Positions 7,570-16,449 are shown, counted from the first letter of the stretch. The stretch is DNA of 47,283 nucleotides from Rhizobium sp. Q54 (GCA_945903635.1 CAMDOT010000017.1:1-47283); one strand, 5' to 3'. The notes: a model not told the origin generated them from the letters alone. Numbers and translations are program-made.

Positions 7570-8676
7570 TCAGGGCTTGATGCCCAGGAGACGCGCCGCG
7601 GTGCCGCCCAGGATGGCGATGCGCTCGTCGTCGCTCAGCCCCGGTGTGTTGAGCACGAGGTCGACCTCCGTGCTGGTCCAGGGAAACGGATAGTCGGTCC
7701 CGATCATGATTTGGCTGGCGCCGGTCTCCGCGATCAGATGGCGCATCGCCTCGGGTGTGAACACGATGGTGTCGAAGAAGAGCTGGCCGTCCCTGAGATA
7801 GGCGGTCGGATTTTTCTTCGGAACTGGGCCCACCCGGTTGGGAAAGGTCCTGATCACCGCGTCGGAACGATTGGCGTAGGACGGCAGGAAGCCGCCGCCA
7901 TGCGCCGCACAGATTTTTAGCCCGGGAAAGCGGTCGAGCGTACCTTCGAAGATCATGTGCGAGAGCGCGATCGTGGTTTCGAGCGGGTTGCCGATCGTGT
8001 TGGTCAGAAGGCCATTGCCGCCGAGTCGGCCGCTCGGCTCCAATTCCCGCGTGCCGGTGGGGTGCATGAAGACGAGGACGCCCAGTTCCTCGCACTTCTT
8101 CCAGAACGGATGGAACTTCGGATTGGCCAGTTCCTCACCGGCCACGCTGCCGCCGACGCTGACGCCGCGGAACCCGAGCTTCTTCACCGCATGTTCGACC
8201 TGCTCCGCCGCGAGATCGGGGTGTTGCAGGGCGGCCGTCGCATAGGCCACGAAGCGTTCGGGATTGGCGGCGCAGAATTCGACCAGAGTCTCGTTCTGGA
8301 TCCGGATCAGCTCCGCCGCGGCATCGCGCCCGGCGCGGTACCAGAAGGGATTGATGCTGAGCGCCTCGACATCGATGCCCTGGCTGTCCATCGCCGCGAT
8401 GCGCACACTGGTATCGTCCATCAGCAGGCCCGGCGCCTCGAGCGGATGATCGATCACCGCCATCGCCTTTGGCACGCAGCAATGGGCGTGCACGTCGACG
8501 GTCTTGATCCTCTTGCCGTTGACCACGACCTCGCGCCGCCGCGCCTCGGTGTGCACATGGGCGTGTCCATGCCCGGACGGTCGCGAACCTGAGGCGGAAG
8601 CCGTTCCCATCATCGCGCAGCCGGTGAAGGCAATGCCGGCTTGAGGTGTGGTGAGCGCATTGCCGCTTGTCAGCAT
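7570..8676 (-). CDS. Amidohydrolase-2 family metal-dependent decarboxylase/hydrolase (ACMSD-like)
   Basis: 368-residue TIM-barrel enzyme resembling aminocarboxymuconate-semialdehyde decarboxylase and resorcylate decarboxylases. The metal site is visible: His63 and His65 in VDVHAHC, the His in VFMHPTG, the His in CAAHGGGFLPSY and the Asp in IGTDYPFPW. The start at ATG 8676 has a strong GGAGGGA ribosome binding site. This makes about 45 residues precede the barrel, including an FTGC lipobox-like tetrapeptide (Cys20) and a His-rich GHGHAHVH stretch, which is unusual for this family. It is transcribed divergently from the lyase gene at 8801. A non-oxidative decarboxylation of an aromatic or muconate-type acid is the best guess. 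Confidence 0.85.
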   Translation of the reverse strand: MLTSGNALTTPQAGIAFTGCAMMGTASASGSRPSGHGHAHVHTEARRREVVVNGKRIKTVDVHAHCCVPKAMAVIDHPLEAPGLLMDDTSVRIAAMDSQGIDVEALSINPFWYRAGRDAAAELIRIQNETLVEFCAANPERFVAYATAALQHPDLAAEQVEHAVKKLGFRGVSVGGSVAGEELANPKFHPFWKKCEELGVLVFMHPTGTRELEPSGRLGGNGLLTNTIGNPLETTIALSHMIFEGTLDRFPGLKICAAHGGGFLPSYANRSDAVIRTFPNRVGPVPKKNPTAYLRDGQLFFDTIVFTPEAMRHLIAETGASQIMIGTDYPFPWTSTEVDLVLNTPGLSDDERIAILGGTAARLLGIKP

Positions 8677-8800
8677 TTCCGTCCCTCCGCTGTGCCTTGT
8701 CGTTCACGAGCCTACAACGCCTCCATCCTGGAGTCGCCTCGGTACGGGTCGCCGGTCTAACGTGGCGACAAGAGATCACCCGAGATGGAGCCTGCTCAGA

Positions 8801-10180
8801 ATGGCCGCCAACAATGACACCCTGCCGACGGCCACCCGCGTCTCGGATCCTGGCATTCGCGCGCTCTATCGACTGGAAAATCGTTGGCAGGCCTGGCTGG
8901 ATGTCGAGGCCGCCCTGGCCCGCGCCCAGGCCGAGCTCGGCATCATTCCCTCTGAAGCGGCCGAAGCCATTGCCGCCAAGGCGAAGTTCGAGCTGATGGA
9001 CCGCGCGCGCATCGACGAAGGCTTCGCTCGCACCGGACACACGCTCGTCCCGCTGGTCTGGGAACTCGGCCGTATCGTGGGTGAACCGCATGGCGGCTGG
9101 GTGCATTGGGGCGCCACCACGCAGAACATCACCCAGACCGGCGATCTTTTGGTGCTGCGACAGGCGCACGCTATCTTCCTGCGCCAGATCGGCGAGGTGC
9201 TGTCGGCCATGGCCGATCTGGCGGAACGGACGGCGGACATGCCGATGGCCGGGCGCACCCACGGCCAACACGCGGTGCCCGCCACCTTCGGCTACAAGGT
9301 TGCGGTCTGGATCGACGAGTTGTTGCGCCACCTCGAGCGCCTGCACCAGGCAGCCCCACGCCTGTTCGTGGCCATGCTGGGCGGCGGTGCCGGCACCTAT
9401 GCCTCGCTGGGCTCGCAGGGGCCGCCGGTGCAGCAGGGCATCGGGCGGCTCCTCGGTTTCGGTTCCATGACCGTGCCGTCGCGCGCGATAGGCGACCATC
9501 TGGCCGAGAACATCTGCATCCTGGGTCTGCTCGCCGCCACCTGCGGCAAGATCGGCCGCGAAGTCTATACGCTGATGAAGACCGAGTTCGGCGAGGTCGA
9601 GGAGCCCGTGCCGCCTGGCACCGTCGGCAGTTCCACCATGCCGCAGAAGCGCAATCCGAAACTCTGCCAGGACATCATCGCCGCCGCCGCGGAGGTGCGC
9701 TCTCTGGTGCCGCTGGCGCTGGAAGCCATGACGACCGAGCACGAGGCCGACCGCACCACCAGCCTGATGATGGACAGCGCCGAGTCCCGCGCCTGCATCG
9801 CCACCGGCGATATTCTAAGCCGGCTCGCCGAGATCATGCGCGGCTTGCGCGTCGACCCCAAGCGGATGCGGGCGAACCTCGATCTCGGCAGCGGACTGAT
9901 CATGGCCGAAGCCGTGATGCTGGACCTGGGCGGCGCCATCGGCCGCCAGCATGCACATGACGTCGTCTATGACGCGGCGCAGGCCGCCTTCGTGGAAGGC
10001 AAGTCGTTCTCCGATCTGCTGGCGGCGGACACGCGCTTGACGGCTCACATGGATCGTCAGGCGATCGAGAAGCTGCTCGACCCCACCGCCTATACTGGCC
10101 TGTGCGCGGAGATGGCGCGCGACGGCGTCATCCGTGCACGAGCCGCGGCAATGGAGTTGGCGGCACTCACTTCCAAATAA
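8801..10180 (+). CDS. Fumarase/adenylosuccinate-lyase superfamily lyase (PcaB-like)
   Basis: 459-residue member of the aspartase/fumarase superfamily. It carries the signature GSSTMPQKRNP (276-286), with the catalytic Ser loop, and GRTHGQHAVP (151-160), with the catalytic His. Overall it resembles 3-carboxy-cis,cis-muconate cycloisomerase (PcaB) and adenylosuccinate lyase. Its place among oxygenases and the ACMSD-like gene favours a cycloisomerase-like or C-N/C-O lyase step in aromatic degradation over purine synthesis. The ATG at 8801 is preceded by GGAG; the frame is open to 8648, but the upstream codons would overlap the divergent gene's control region. It is followed 10 bases later by the LLM oxidoreductase gene, clearly in one operon. 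Confidence 0.85.
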   Translation: MAANNDTLPTATRVSDPGIRALYRLENRWQAWLDVEAALARAQAELGIIPSEAAEAIAAKAKFELMDRARIDEGFARTGHTLVPLVWELGRIVGEPHGGWVHWGATTQNITQTGDLLVLRQAHAIFLRQIGEVLSAMADLAERTADMPMAGRTHGQHAVPATFGYKVAVWIDELLRHLERLHQAAPRLFVAMLGGGAGTYASLGSQGPPVQQGIGRLLGFGSMTVPSRAIGDHLAENICILGLLAATCGKIGREVYTLMKTEFGEVEEPVPPGTVGSSTMPQKRNPKLCQDIIAAAAEVRSLVPLALEAMTTEHEADRTTSLMMDSAESRACIATGDILSRLAEIMRGLRVDPKRMRANLDLGSGLIMAEAVMLDLGGAIGRQHAHDVVYDAAQAAFVEGKSFSDLLAADTRLTAHMDRQAIEKLLDPTAYTGLCAEMARDGVIRARAAAMELAALTSK

Positions 10181-10190
10181 GGAGTCTTCG

Positions 10191-11045
10191 ATGTTGCTGA
10201 ACGCCCTCTTCCCGACGCGAGATATCGGCACCGACCCGGCAAAGATCCGGGATTGGGCGCAGGCCGCCGAAGGCCTCGGCTACCACTGTATCGAAGTCGC
10301 CGATCACGTCTTCGGGGCGGCACCGCGCGGCGACTGGAAGCCGACCTACAGCGAGAACGATCCCTTCCACGAAACTTTCACGACGATGGCCTTCCTCGCC
10401 GCCGTCACCAAGACGATCCAGCTCTGCAGCGGCGTGCTCATCCTGCCGCAGCGACAAACCGGGGTCGTCGCCAAGCAGGCGGCCGAGGTCGACATCCTGA
10501 GCGGCGGACGGCTGCGCCTGGGCGTCGGCGTCGGCTGGAACCACGTCGAGTACGAGGCGCTCGGCACCGAGTGGAAGACACGCGGCGCGCGGCAGGCCGA
10601 GCAAATCGAGGTGATGCGGCGCTTGTGGACCGAGGATCTGGTCACATTCTCAGGCCGGTTTCACAACCTGGTCGACGTCAACCTGCTGCCCGTCCCGGTG
10701 CAGCGGCCGATCCCGATCTGGTTCGGCGGATCGTCGGACGCCGTCGTCAAGCGGGCCGCCCGCATCGGCGATGGCTGGATGCCGATCATGACGCCCGAGG
10801 TGGCCGAGCCGAAGCTCGCAATGCTGCGCGACCATCTGAAGTCATTCGGACGCGATCCCGCCACCTTCGGGCTGGAAGGATGGCTGCGCATGGACGAGGC
10901 CGATCCGCAGCTCTGGGCGGCCGCCGCGCACGGCTGGAAGCGTCTCGGCGCCCAGATGGTGATGCTCTATCCCATGTACCGGATGCCGGACCTCGATCAG
11001 CAGATCGAGACCCTGCGGCGCTTCAAGGAAGTGATGACCGGGTAG
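10191..11045 (+). CDS. LLM-class (luciferase-like) oxidoreductase, F420-dependent type
   Basis: 284-residue TIM-barrel flavin/F420 oxidoreductase of the bacterial luciferase superfamily. Recognisable blocks are the N-terminal LFPTRDIGTDPAKIRDWAQAAEGLGY, ADHVFG, KTIQLCSGVLILPQRQ, QAAEVDILSGGRLRLGVGVGWNHVEY and the C-terminal PIPIWFGGSSDAVVKRAARIGDGWMP. These match the TIGR03619-like subgroup usually annotated as F420-dependent, although the cofactor cannot be proved from sequence and F420 use in proteobacteria is patchy. The start at ATG 10191 has a clear AAGGAG ribosome binding site. It is the second gene of the operon with the PcaB-like lyase and ends 16 bases from the convergent SDR gene. 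Confidence 0.87.
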   Translation: MLLNALFPTRDIGTDPAKIRDWAQAAEGLGYHCIEVADHVFGAAPRGDWKPTYSENDPFHETFTTMAFLAAVTKTIQLCSGVLILPQRQTGVVAKQAAEVDILSGGRLRLGVGVGWNHVEYEALGTEWKTRGARQAEQIEVMRRLWTEDLVTFSGRFHNLVDVNLLPVPVQRPIPIWFGGSSDAVVKRAARIGDGWMPIMTPEVAEPKLAMLRDHLKSFGRDPATFGLEGWLRMDEADPQLWAAAAHGWKRLGAQMVMLYPMYRMPDLDQQIETLRRFKEVMTG

Positions 11046-11061
11046 ATACGCGGCCGCGCCC

Positions 11062-11811
11062 TCAGTGAAAGGTACGACCCGCGTCGATCACGATCGTCTG
11101 GCCGGTCATGGTGTTGGTCCGGCACATCGTGACGACCTGGTCGGCGCAATCGTCCTTGTCGGCGGCCGTGCCGAGAAGCGATGCCTGGCGGCCCCTCGCG
11201 ACCACCTCCGGCCTGAGATTGGCTGTCGCCCGCGTGCCTTCGAGCAGGCCGGGGGCCACGCAATTCACCAGCACCTCGGGCGCCAGCGCCACGGCCATGC
11301 ACTTGGTGAGATGGATCAGGCCGGCCTTGGAGACGGCATAGGCGATGGATGATCCCGTGGGCCCAAGCCCCGCGACCGAGGAGATGTTGACGATCCGCCC
11401 GCTGCCTTGTCGCTTCATCACCGGTCCCACGGCCTTCGTCAGGAGCATCGGCCCGGTGAGGTTGATGTCGATGATCTTCGTCCATTCCTCGTAGGTGAGG
11501 CCGTCGAGGTCGGTGAAGGGGATCGATTTGTTGTAGGCGGCGTCGTTGATCAGGATATCGAGCCGGCCGAAGCGTTTCACGACATCGTCGACCAGGGCCT
11601 GCACCTGGTCGCGCTGGGTCACGTTGCAGGCGAAAGCGGCGGCGGCGACCTGATGCTTCCCGAGATCGCGCACGACGCCCTCGGCCTGGTCCTTGCTCTG
11701 CGCATACACGACGGCGATCTGACAGCCTTGTGCTGCGAGCGCGTGGCAGATGCGCTGGCCGAGGCCACCATTGCCGCCGGTGACGACGGCGACTTTACCT
11801 TTCAGGTCCAT
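11062..11811 (-). CDS. Short-chain dehydrogenase/reductase
   Basis: 249-residue classical SDR using NAD(P)H. It has the Rossmann TGGNGGLG motif (residues 11-18), catalytic Ser144 or Ser145 in NISSVAG, and Tyr158-x3-Lys162 in YAVSK. The usual NNAG motif appears as INDAAYN. The start at ATG 11811 has a GGGGGAAG ribosome binding site. It is the last gene of the minus-strand run MATE, dioxygenase small subunit, dioxygenase large subunit, SDR, separated from the large subunit by about 100 bases. It may oxidise or reduce an intermediate close to the ring-cleavage step; substrate unknown. Confidence 0.9.
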   Translation of the reverse strand: MDLKGKVAVVTGGNGGLGQRICHALAAQGCQIAVVYAQSKDQAEGVVRDLGKHQVAAAAFACNVTQRDQVQALVDDVVKRFGRLDILINDAAYNKSIPFTDLDGLTYEEWTKIIDINLTGPMLLTKAVGPVMKRQGSGRIVNISSVAGLGPTGSSIAYAVSKAGLIHLTKCMAVALAPEVLVNCVAPGLLEGTRATANLRPEVVARGRQASLLGTAADKDDCADQVVTMCRTNTMTGQTIVIDAGRTFH

Positions 11812-11914
11812 TTCTTCCCCCGGATCGATATTGATTGTGTCGACGGTGCCACGTTATCGCATAGCCACGGGCGACCAAAGCAAGACCGCAATGTCGTTCG
11901 CCGTCACCGAGAGA

Positions 11915-12901
11915 TCAGAACCTGACTGGCGTGACAGGTGCCTTGCCCTGCTGGATCAAGTCCGGAATCGTCGACGAGTTGTTCTCCCAGACCAACAGCA
12001 TCGAGCGCTTGGCCGAGTAGCCGGTATGGCGAATATCGGCCGGCATGGCGGCGATGTCGCCCGCCTTCATGACCACCGTGGCACGCGGCGCGCCGGTGAT
12101 CTTGTCCTTTACCACCCAGGTGATTTCGTCGGACATCTGCAGGAACCATTCTACCCGATCGTTGCCGTGCTCGACCGGCAGAACGAACTCCTCCGAAGTC
12201 GGGCAGTACAGGCTTTCCTTGACCACCGAGCAGACACTGGGATTCCAGGTGACGTCGGAACGTGACAAATAGGCGAACAGGTTGAAGGCGCAAACCTCGC
12301 CCTCGAACCCGGGCTCGGCTTTGATGACCGGCTGGTCCTGCGGCACGTCGGCGAACTGCCGGTTCATCGGATAGCCGTTCGCATCGGTACGGATCGGCGT
12401 GTCGCCCGGGCAGCCGACCATGCGCTGCGCCATGATGCGCTGGCGGGTGATCGCCGCCTCGTTGTCGCCGTTCTTGCGGCCATAGGCCTGGCCGGTTTCT
12501 CCCGGCGCGGCGAACGGGTCGTAACCCCGGTTGGTCCAGTCGTGCAGCATGGCCTTGAACAGCGCCATCAGTTCACCGCCGTCGTAGGTCTCCTGGTAGT
12601 CGACACCGGCTTTGCGATAGGCGTCGTTGTAACGACCGGCAAACATGTCGACGGTGCCGTAGTGGTTCATCGTGCCGAACACGGCGTCGAAGTTGACCGT
12701 TCCGTAGAAGAAATTCCACGCCACGTCGCGCTGCAGTGCCCGCAGAAAGGCATCGGCCTGCATCACATGCGTGCCCTTGGGCCAACGGATATGCACGAAG
12801 TATTCGTCGCGGCTGAACTCGAACGCACCCTTCGCGAAGCTGCGATAACCGTAGTAGTTGTCCGGCTCGCTCATCTCGAACTTGTGCATCATGGGCTCCA
12901 T
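11915..12901 (-). CDS. Hydroquinone 1,2-dioxygenase, large subunit (HapD/PnpD-like)
   Basis: 328-residue catalytic subunit of a two-component Fe(II) hydroquinone dioxygenase, which opens hydroquinone to 4-hydroxymuconic semialdehyde. A cupin-like C-terminal half carries His245, Asn247 and Glu251 in PVEHGNDRVEW and His292 in DIRHTGY. This spacing (H-x-N-x3-E, then 41 residues to His) is the same as the iron ligands I recall for PnpD of the p-nitrophenol pathway. The N-terminal half (EYFVHIRWPKGTHVMQADAF) also fits. Start: ATG 12901 overlaps the TGA of the small subunit gene (TGATG), giving translational coupling; a GTG at 12904 is possible but less likely. Downstream pathway genes (semialdehyde dehydrogenase, maleylacetate reductase) are not in the window. 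Confidence 0.82.
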   Translation of the reverse strand: MEPMMHKFEMSEPDNYYGYRSFAKGAFEFSRDEYFVHIRWPKGTHVMQADAFLRALQRDVAWNFFYGTVNFDAVFGTMNHYGTVDMFAGRYNDAYRKAGVDYQETYDGGELMALFKAMLHDWTNRGYDPFAAPGETGQAYGRKNGDNEAAITRQRIMAQRMVGCPGDTPIRTDANGYPMNRQFADVPQDQPVIKAEPGFEGEVCAFNLFAYLSRSDVTWNPSVCSVVKESLYCPTSEEFVLPVEHGNDRVEWFLQMSDEITWVVKDKITGAPRATVVMKAGDIAAMPADIRHTGYSAKRSMLLVWENNSSTIPDLIQQGKAPVTPVRF

Positions 12902-13404
12902 CACTTCAGGCAGATATCAGCCCACCGCTCGATCGTGAGATCGCCTTGGATGGTCTGGATGGTGAGGACACCGGGCTGGTCGGCATGGAACTGGTACGCA
13001 GCACCCCTGGGCAGCAGGGCCATATGGCCACGCCCGGCAATGATCGTCCCCATCCTGCGGCCACCGGGCTCGCCAACGATCAGCACGGCGCCATTCTGCT
13101 CGGGCGGCGGAACCATCCGATCGTCGATCTTCAGCAGGCGGACCTCGACCTTGCCGTCCATCACGAGGGCGAACTCGTCGTGGGCGCAGACGTACCAGGG
13201 CGACGTACCCTCGGCGCGCAGGCATTCGATGACGTATTCGAAATTCTTGCCGACGGCGACGCGTTCGTAGGGCTTCGATTTGCCGGCGACCTCGAACACG
13301 TTGGAGAAGACGTAGTTCTTGGGATCGTCGCTGATGATCTCTATGCGGCCCTTCTGATGGTCGCGCAGGGAGCCGAATACCGTCGTGACGTCGGTCATGG
13401 TCAT
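12901..13404 (-). CDS. Hydroquinone 1,2-dioxygenase, small subunit (HapC/PnpC-like)
   Basis: 167-residue cupin-fold partner of the adjacent large subunit; the pair sizes (about 18 and 37 kDa) match the alpha2beta2 hydroquinone dioxygenases. Characteristic stretches are KGRIEIISDDPKNYVFSNVFEVA, PYERVAVGKN, SPWYVCAHDEFALVMDGKVEV and GRGHMALLPRGAAYQFHAD. The small subunit of this family is not thought to hold the iron but completes the active site. Start chosen at ATG 13404 (MTMTDV); a second ATG at 13398 is equally possible, and the frame back to TTG 13452 looks non-coding. It is coupled to the large subunit by overlapping stop and start codons and lies 63 bases after the MATE gene. Confidence 0.82.
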   Translation of the reverse strand: MTMTDVTTVFGSLRDHQKGRIEIISDDPKNYVFSNVFEVAGKSKPYERVAVGKNFEYVIECLRAEGTSPWYVCAHDEFALVMDGKVEVRLLKIDDRMVPPPEQNGAVLIVGEPGGRRMGTIIAGRGHMALLPRGAAYQFHADQPGVLTIQTIQGDLTIERWADICLK

Positions 13405-13467
13405 CACCCGGGTTGATCCGCCGATGCTGACATGACGCCGCCGGCTTCGCAAAGGGGCACCGGCTTC

Positions 13468-14847
13468 TTATGAAGGAGAAGACCGCCACGGCGCGACGAG
13501 AAGCGAGCCGGCAATCAGGCAGCCATAGACCGCCATGCCGACCGCCATCGCCGCGAACACGCCGTCCAGGCCCATCCCCAGCTTCTCGACGGCGAACCAG
13601 CCACCGGCTGTCGCAACCGCCACCCTCACCAGACCCGCCGCGACCGGCACCGTCATGCGTCCCGCCCCCTGGCCTGCGAAGTAGAGCGCGAGGCCCAAAC
13701 CGAACAGGCAATAGAACGGCGCGACGCGGGTGAGGTAGGCGACGCTGGCGGCGATCACCTGCGGGTCCGAGGTGAACAGGCGCGACCAGGTTTCGGGCAG
13801 CAGCGCCGCCGCCCAGCCGATCGCGCCGATCAGGACGAAGGCCGCGAGCCCGCCAGCCCAGGCGACCCGCAACGCACGCTTCCAGTCCTGGGCTCCAGAC
13901 GCCACGCCGACCATCGTCGTAAGCCCCGTGCCGACACCGTAGGCGAGCGGCGCCACCATGTATTCGAGCCGCAGGCCGACGCCGTAACCCGCCAGTGCGT
14001 CCGTGCCGAAGCGTCCGACCAGGCCGGTCATCAGCAGCGCGGCGAGGCTGGCGATCACCGTCGTGAAGCAGCTCATGATGCCCACGCGCAGGATCTCGCC
14101 GAACAGCCGGCGTTGCAGCTTCATGCTGCCTGGCCGCAGTACGACGCCAAGCTTGCCGCGCCATATGGCGCGCGCCAGCAGGAGAGTAGCTCCCCCCATG
14201 GTCACGATGCCGGCGACCCCGGGGCCCGCCATGCCGAGGCCCGGCCAGTCGGCAATACCCAGCGTCAGCACACCCGCCAGCGGCACGTAGGCGATCGACA
14301 TCAGCAGCCCGTAACGGCTGGGCGTCGCGGCATCGCCGGCGCCGCGCAGGAGCGCCGCCAGGAAGGCGCTCGTCCACACCACGATCGCGCCGCTGAAGAC
14401 GATGTCGCTGAAGGCACGCGCGCTCTCCAGCGCCAGGCCGCGGCCGCCCATCGCGCGATAGAAGGTGGGGGCCACGGTCCAGGCGAAGACCGCGAAGACG
14501 AAGGCGAGAGCTGCCGCCAGGACCAGCGCGTGCAGCACCAGGGCACGTGCATCCTCGAGGCGTCCGCCGCCCAACGCACGTGCGAGCGCGGAGGCAACAC
14601 CGCCGCCCATGCCGCCGTTGGCCATGTTGTGCATCAGCACCAGGAAGGGCAGGACCAGCGCAAACCCGGCCAGCGCGTCGGCACCCAGCCGAGCAATGAA
14701 CCAGGTCTCGGCGATGGCGACGAAGATCTGCACCACCATGAGACCGGTGGTGGGGCCGGCCAGGCGCAGCAGGCTCTGCCCGATGGGCGCAGTCAAAAGA
14801 GGATGGGACAAGAGGGACTCCGGAAAACAGCGCACTCGCACGGCCAT
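13468..14847 (-). CDS. MATE family efflux transporter
   Basis: 459-residue integral membrane protein with about 12 hydrophobic helices in two pseudo-symmetric halves, as in Na+- or H+-coupled multidrug and toxin extrusion carriers. The first half shows the typical LLRLAGPTTGLMVVQIFVAIAETWFIARLGADALAGFAL start and GGGVASALARALGGGR. The second half begins near KLQRRLFGEILRVG and has GRFGTDALAGYGVGLRLEYM. It heads the minus-strand run leading into the hydroquinone dioxygenase genes, so export of a toxic quinone or aromatic is a reasonable inference. A 7-base-stem hairpin sits just before its start codon and overlaps the purine-rich ribosome binding region. Confidence 0.9.
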   Translation of the reverse strand: MAVRVRCFPESLLSHPLLTAPIGQSLLRLAGPTTGLMVVQIFVAIAETWFIARLGADALAGFALVLPFLVLMHNMANGGMGGGVASALARALGGGRLEDARALVLHALVLAAALAFVFAVFAWTVAPTFYRAMGGRGLALESARAFSDIVFSGAIVVWTSAFLAALLRGAGDAATPSRYGLLMSIAYVPLAGVLTLGIADWPGLGMAGPGVAGIVTMGGATLLLARAIWRGKLGVVLRPGSMKLQRRLFGEILRVGIMSCFTTVIASLAALLMTGLVGRFGTDALAGYGVGLRLEYMVAPLAYGVGTGLTTMVGVASGAQDWKRALRVAWAGGLAAFVLIGAIGWAAALLPETWSRLFTSDPQVIAASVAYLTRVAPFYCLFGLGLALYFAGQGAGRMTVPVAAGLVRVAVATAGGWFAVEKLGMGLDGVFAAMAVGMAVYGCLIAGSLLVAPWRSSPS

Positions 14848-14857
14848 GCCGTGCCTT

Positions 14858-14875
14858 TCCCGTCAGGCGACGGGA
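14858..14875 (-). promoter_or_regulatory. Hairpin over the MATE ribosome binding region
   Basis: On the minus strand TCCCGTC and GACGGGA form a perfect 7-base stem with a 4-base loop, ending 10 bases before the ATG at 14847. The GGGAAAGG that would serve as the Shine-Dalgarno sequence begins inside the 3' arm, so the hairpin could limit translation. Structure is seen in the sequence; a regulatory role is inferred. Confidence 0.35.
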
Positions 14876-15036
14876 GACCGAAAGAGAAGTGAGTTAGCGC
14901 TGATCCATTTCGAAATTTCCCTCGAAGTGGCGGCACTGTGGCGAGTCCGGACTGCGATATCAAGAGCGCGAAGGCAGGGGTGCTCGCCTTGAGATCAGGA
15001 CGGCAATCTCCGTAAACTGATGCAAAGGGACGATGA

Positions 15037-16449
15037 ATGACCGGGGCGACGCGGCGCACGCTGTTCGACAAGATCTGGGATGCGCACGTCGTGGAACGGC
15101 TGGGCGACGAGACCTGCGTCCTCTACATCGACCGCCATCTCCTGGACGAGCTCCATAGCCCACAGGCCTTCGAGGGCCTGCGCCAGGCCGGCCGTCCCGT
15201 GCGCCGTCCGGAGTCGACGCTTGCCATGGTCGATCACAACATCCCGACCGACGACCGACGAAACGGCATCAAGGAAAAGGGTTCGCGCCTGCAGGTGGCG
15301 ACCCTGGAAGCCAACGTCGCCGCCTTCGGTGTGCCCTATATCCCGGTGCTCGACGCACGCCAGGGCATCGTCCATGTCGTCGGGCCGGAGCTGGGCTTCT
15401 CGCTGCCGGGCCAGACGGTCGTGAGCGGCGATTCCCACGCCTCCACCCACGGCGCGCTGGGCGCACTCGCCTTCGGCGTCGGCGCCTCGGAAGTCGAGCA
15501 TGTGCTGGCAACGCAGACGCTGGTGCAGAAGAAGCCGCGCAATATGAAGGTCGAGGTGACTGGCACCCTGCCCTTCGGCACGACAGCCAAGGACGTGGCA
15601 CTGACGATCGTGGGCACGCTCGGCGCTTCGGGCGCCAACGGCCACATGATCGAGTTCTGCGGCGATGCCATCCGCGGCCTCGACATGGCAGGGCGCATGA
15701 CCGTCGCCAACATGTCGATCGAAGCGGGCGCGCGGGCCGGCCTGATCGCACCTGATCAGACGACCTTCGACTATGTGCGCGGCCGCGACTTCACACCCAA
15801 GGGCGAAGACTTCGATCGCGCTGTCGCCGGATGGTGCACGCTCGCCTCCGATCCCGGCGCCACCTACGACCGGTCGGCCTCGCTGGATGCTTCGGCGATC
15901 GCGCCGATGGTGACCTGGGGCACCAATCCCGAGGCGGTCGTGCCGATCGACGGGATCGTCCCCGATCCCAAGGACGCACCCAACGAATCCACGCGCCTGA
16001 ATCGCCGCCGCATGCTGGACTACATGGGGCTCGTGCCCGGCCAGCGGATGGCGGGCCTCGCAATCGACGTCGTCTTCATCGGCTCCTGCACCAACGGGCG
16101 CATCGAAGACATCCGCGCCGCGGCCGCTGTCGCCCGCGGCCGCAAGGTCGCGGCCGGCGTGCGGGCGCTCGTCGTGCCGGGATCCGGCCTCGTGAAGCGG
16201 CAGGCTGAAGAAGAAGGACTCGATCGTCTGCTGATCGAAGCAGGCTTCGAATGGCGCGAGCCGGGCTGTTCCATGTGCCTGGGCATGAACCCGGACAGGC
16301 TTTCCGCCGGACAGCGCTGCGCCAGCACGTCGAACCGCAACTTCGAGGGGCGCCAGGGGCCGGGCGGGCGCACACACCTGGTTTCGCCGGCCATGGCCGC
16401 CGCCGCCGCGGTGGCCGGCCGGCTCACCGATGTACGTACGCTGGGATAA
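15037..16449 (+). CDS. leuC: 3-isopropylmalate dehydratase large subunit
   Basis: 470-residue LeuC of the aconitase superfamily, which isomerises 2- and 3-isopropylmalate in leucine synthesis together with the small subunit LeuD. All three 4Fe-4S ligands are present: Cys351 in GSCTNGR, and Cys411 and Cys414 in GCSMCLGMN. The [19 protein letters not shown] and [12 protein letters not shown] blocks are typical of LeuC and not of aconitase or HacA. LeuD is not adjacent; a GMC oxidoreductase follows 8 bases later. Separate leuC and leuD loci occur in alphaproteobacteria, so this may be the housekeeping gene, or a second copy used for another hydroxy-acid isomerisation in the neighbouring catabolic cluster. 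ATG 15037 follows AAGGGACGATGA. Confidence 0.93.
   Translation: MTGATRRTLFDKIWDAHVVERLGDETCVLYIDRHLLDELHSPQAFEGLRQAGRPVRRPESTLAMVDHNIPTDDRRNGIKEKGSRLQVATLEANVAAFGVPYIPVLDARQGIVHVVGPELGFSLPGQTVVSGDSHASTHGALGALAFGVGASEVEHVLATQTLVQKKPRNMKVEVTGTLPFGTTAKDVALTIVGTLGASGANGHMIEFCGDAIRGLDMAGRMTVANMSIEAGARAGLIAPDQTTFDYVRGRDFTPKGEDFDRAVAGWCTLASDPGATYDRSASLDASAIAPMVTWGTNPEAVVPIDGIVPDPKDAPNESTRLNRRRMLDYMGLVPGQRMAGLAIDVVFIGSCTNGRIEDIRAAAAVARGRKVAAGVRALVVPGSGLVKRQAEEEGLDRLLIEAGFEWREPGCSMCLGMNPDRLSAGQRCASTSNRNFEGRQGPGGRTHLVSPAMAAAAAVAGRLTDVRTLG

Noticed and set aside
12917-14377. 486-codon frame overlapping MATE and dioxygenase genes
   Set aside because: Arg-rich translation with no motif; the other frame holds two clear genes.
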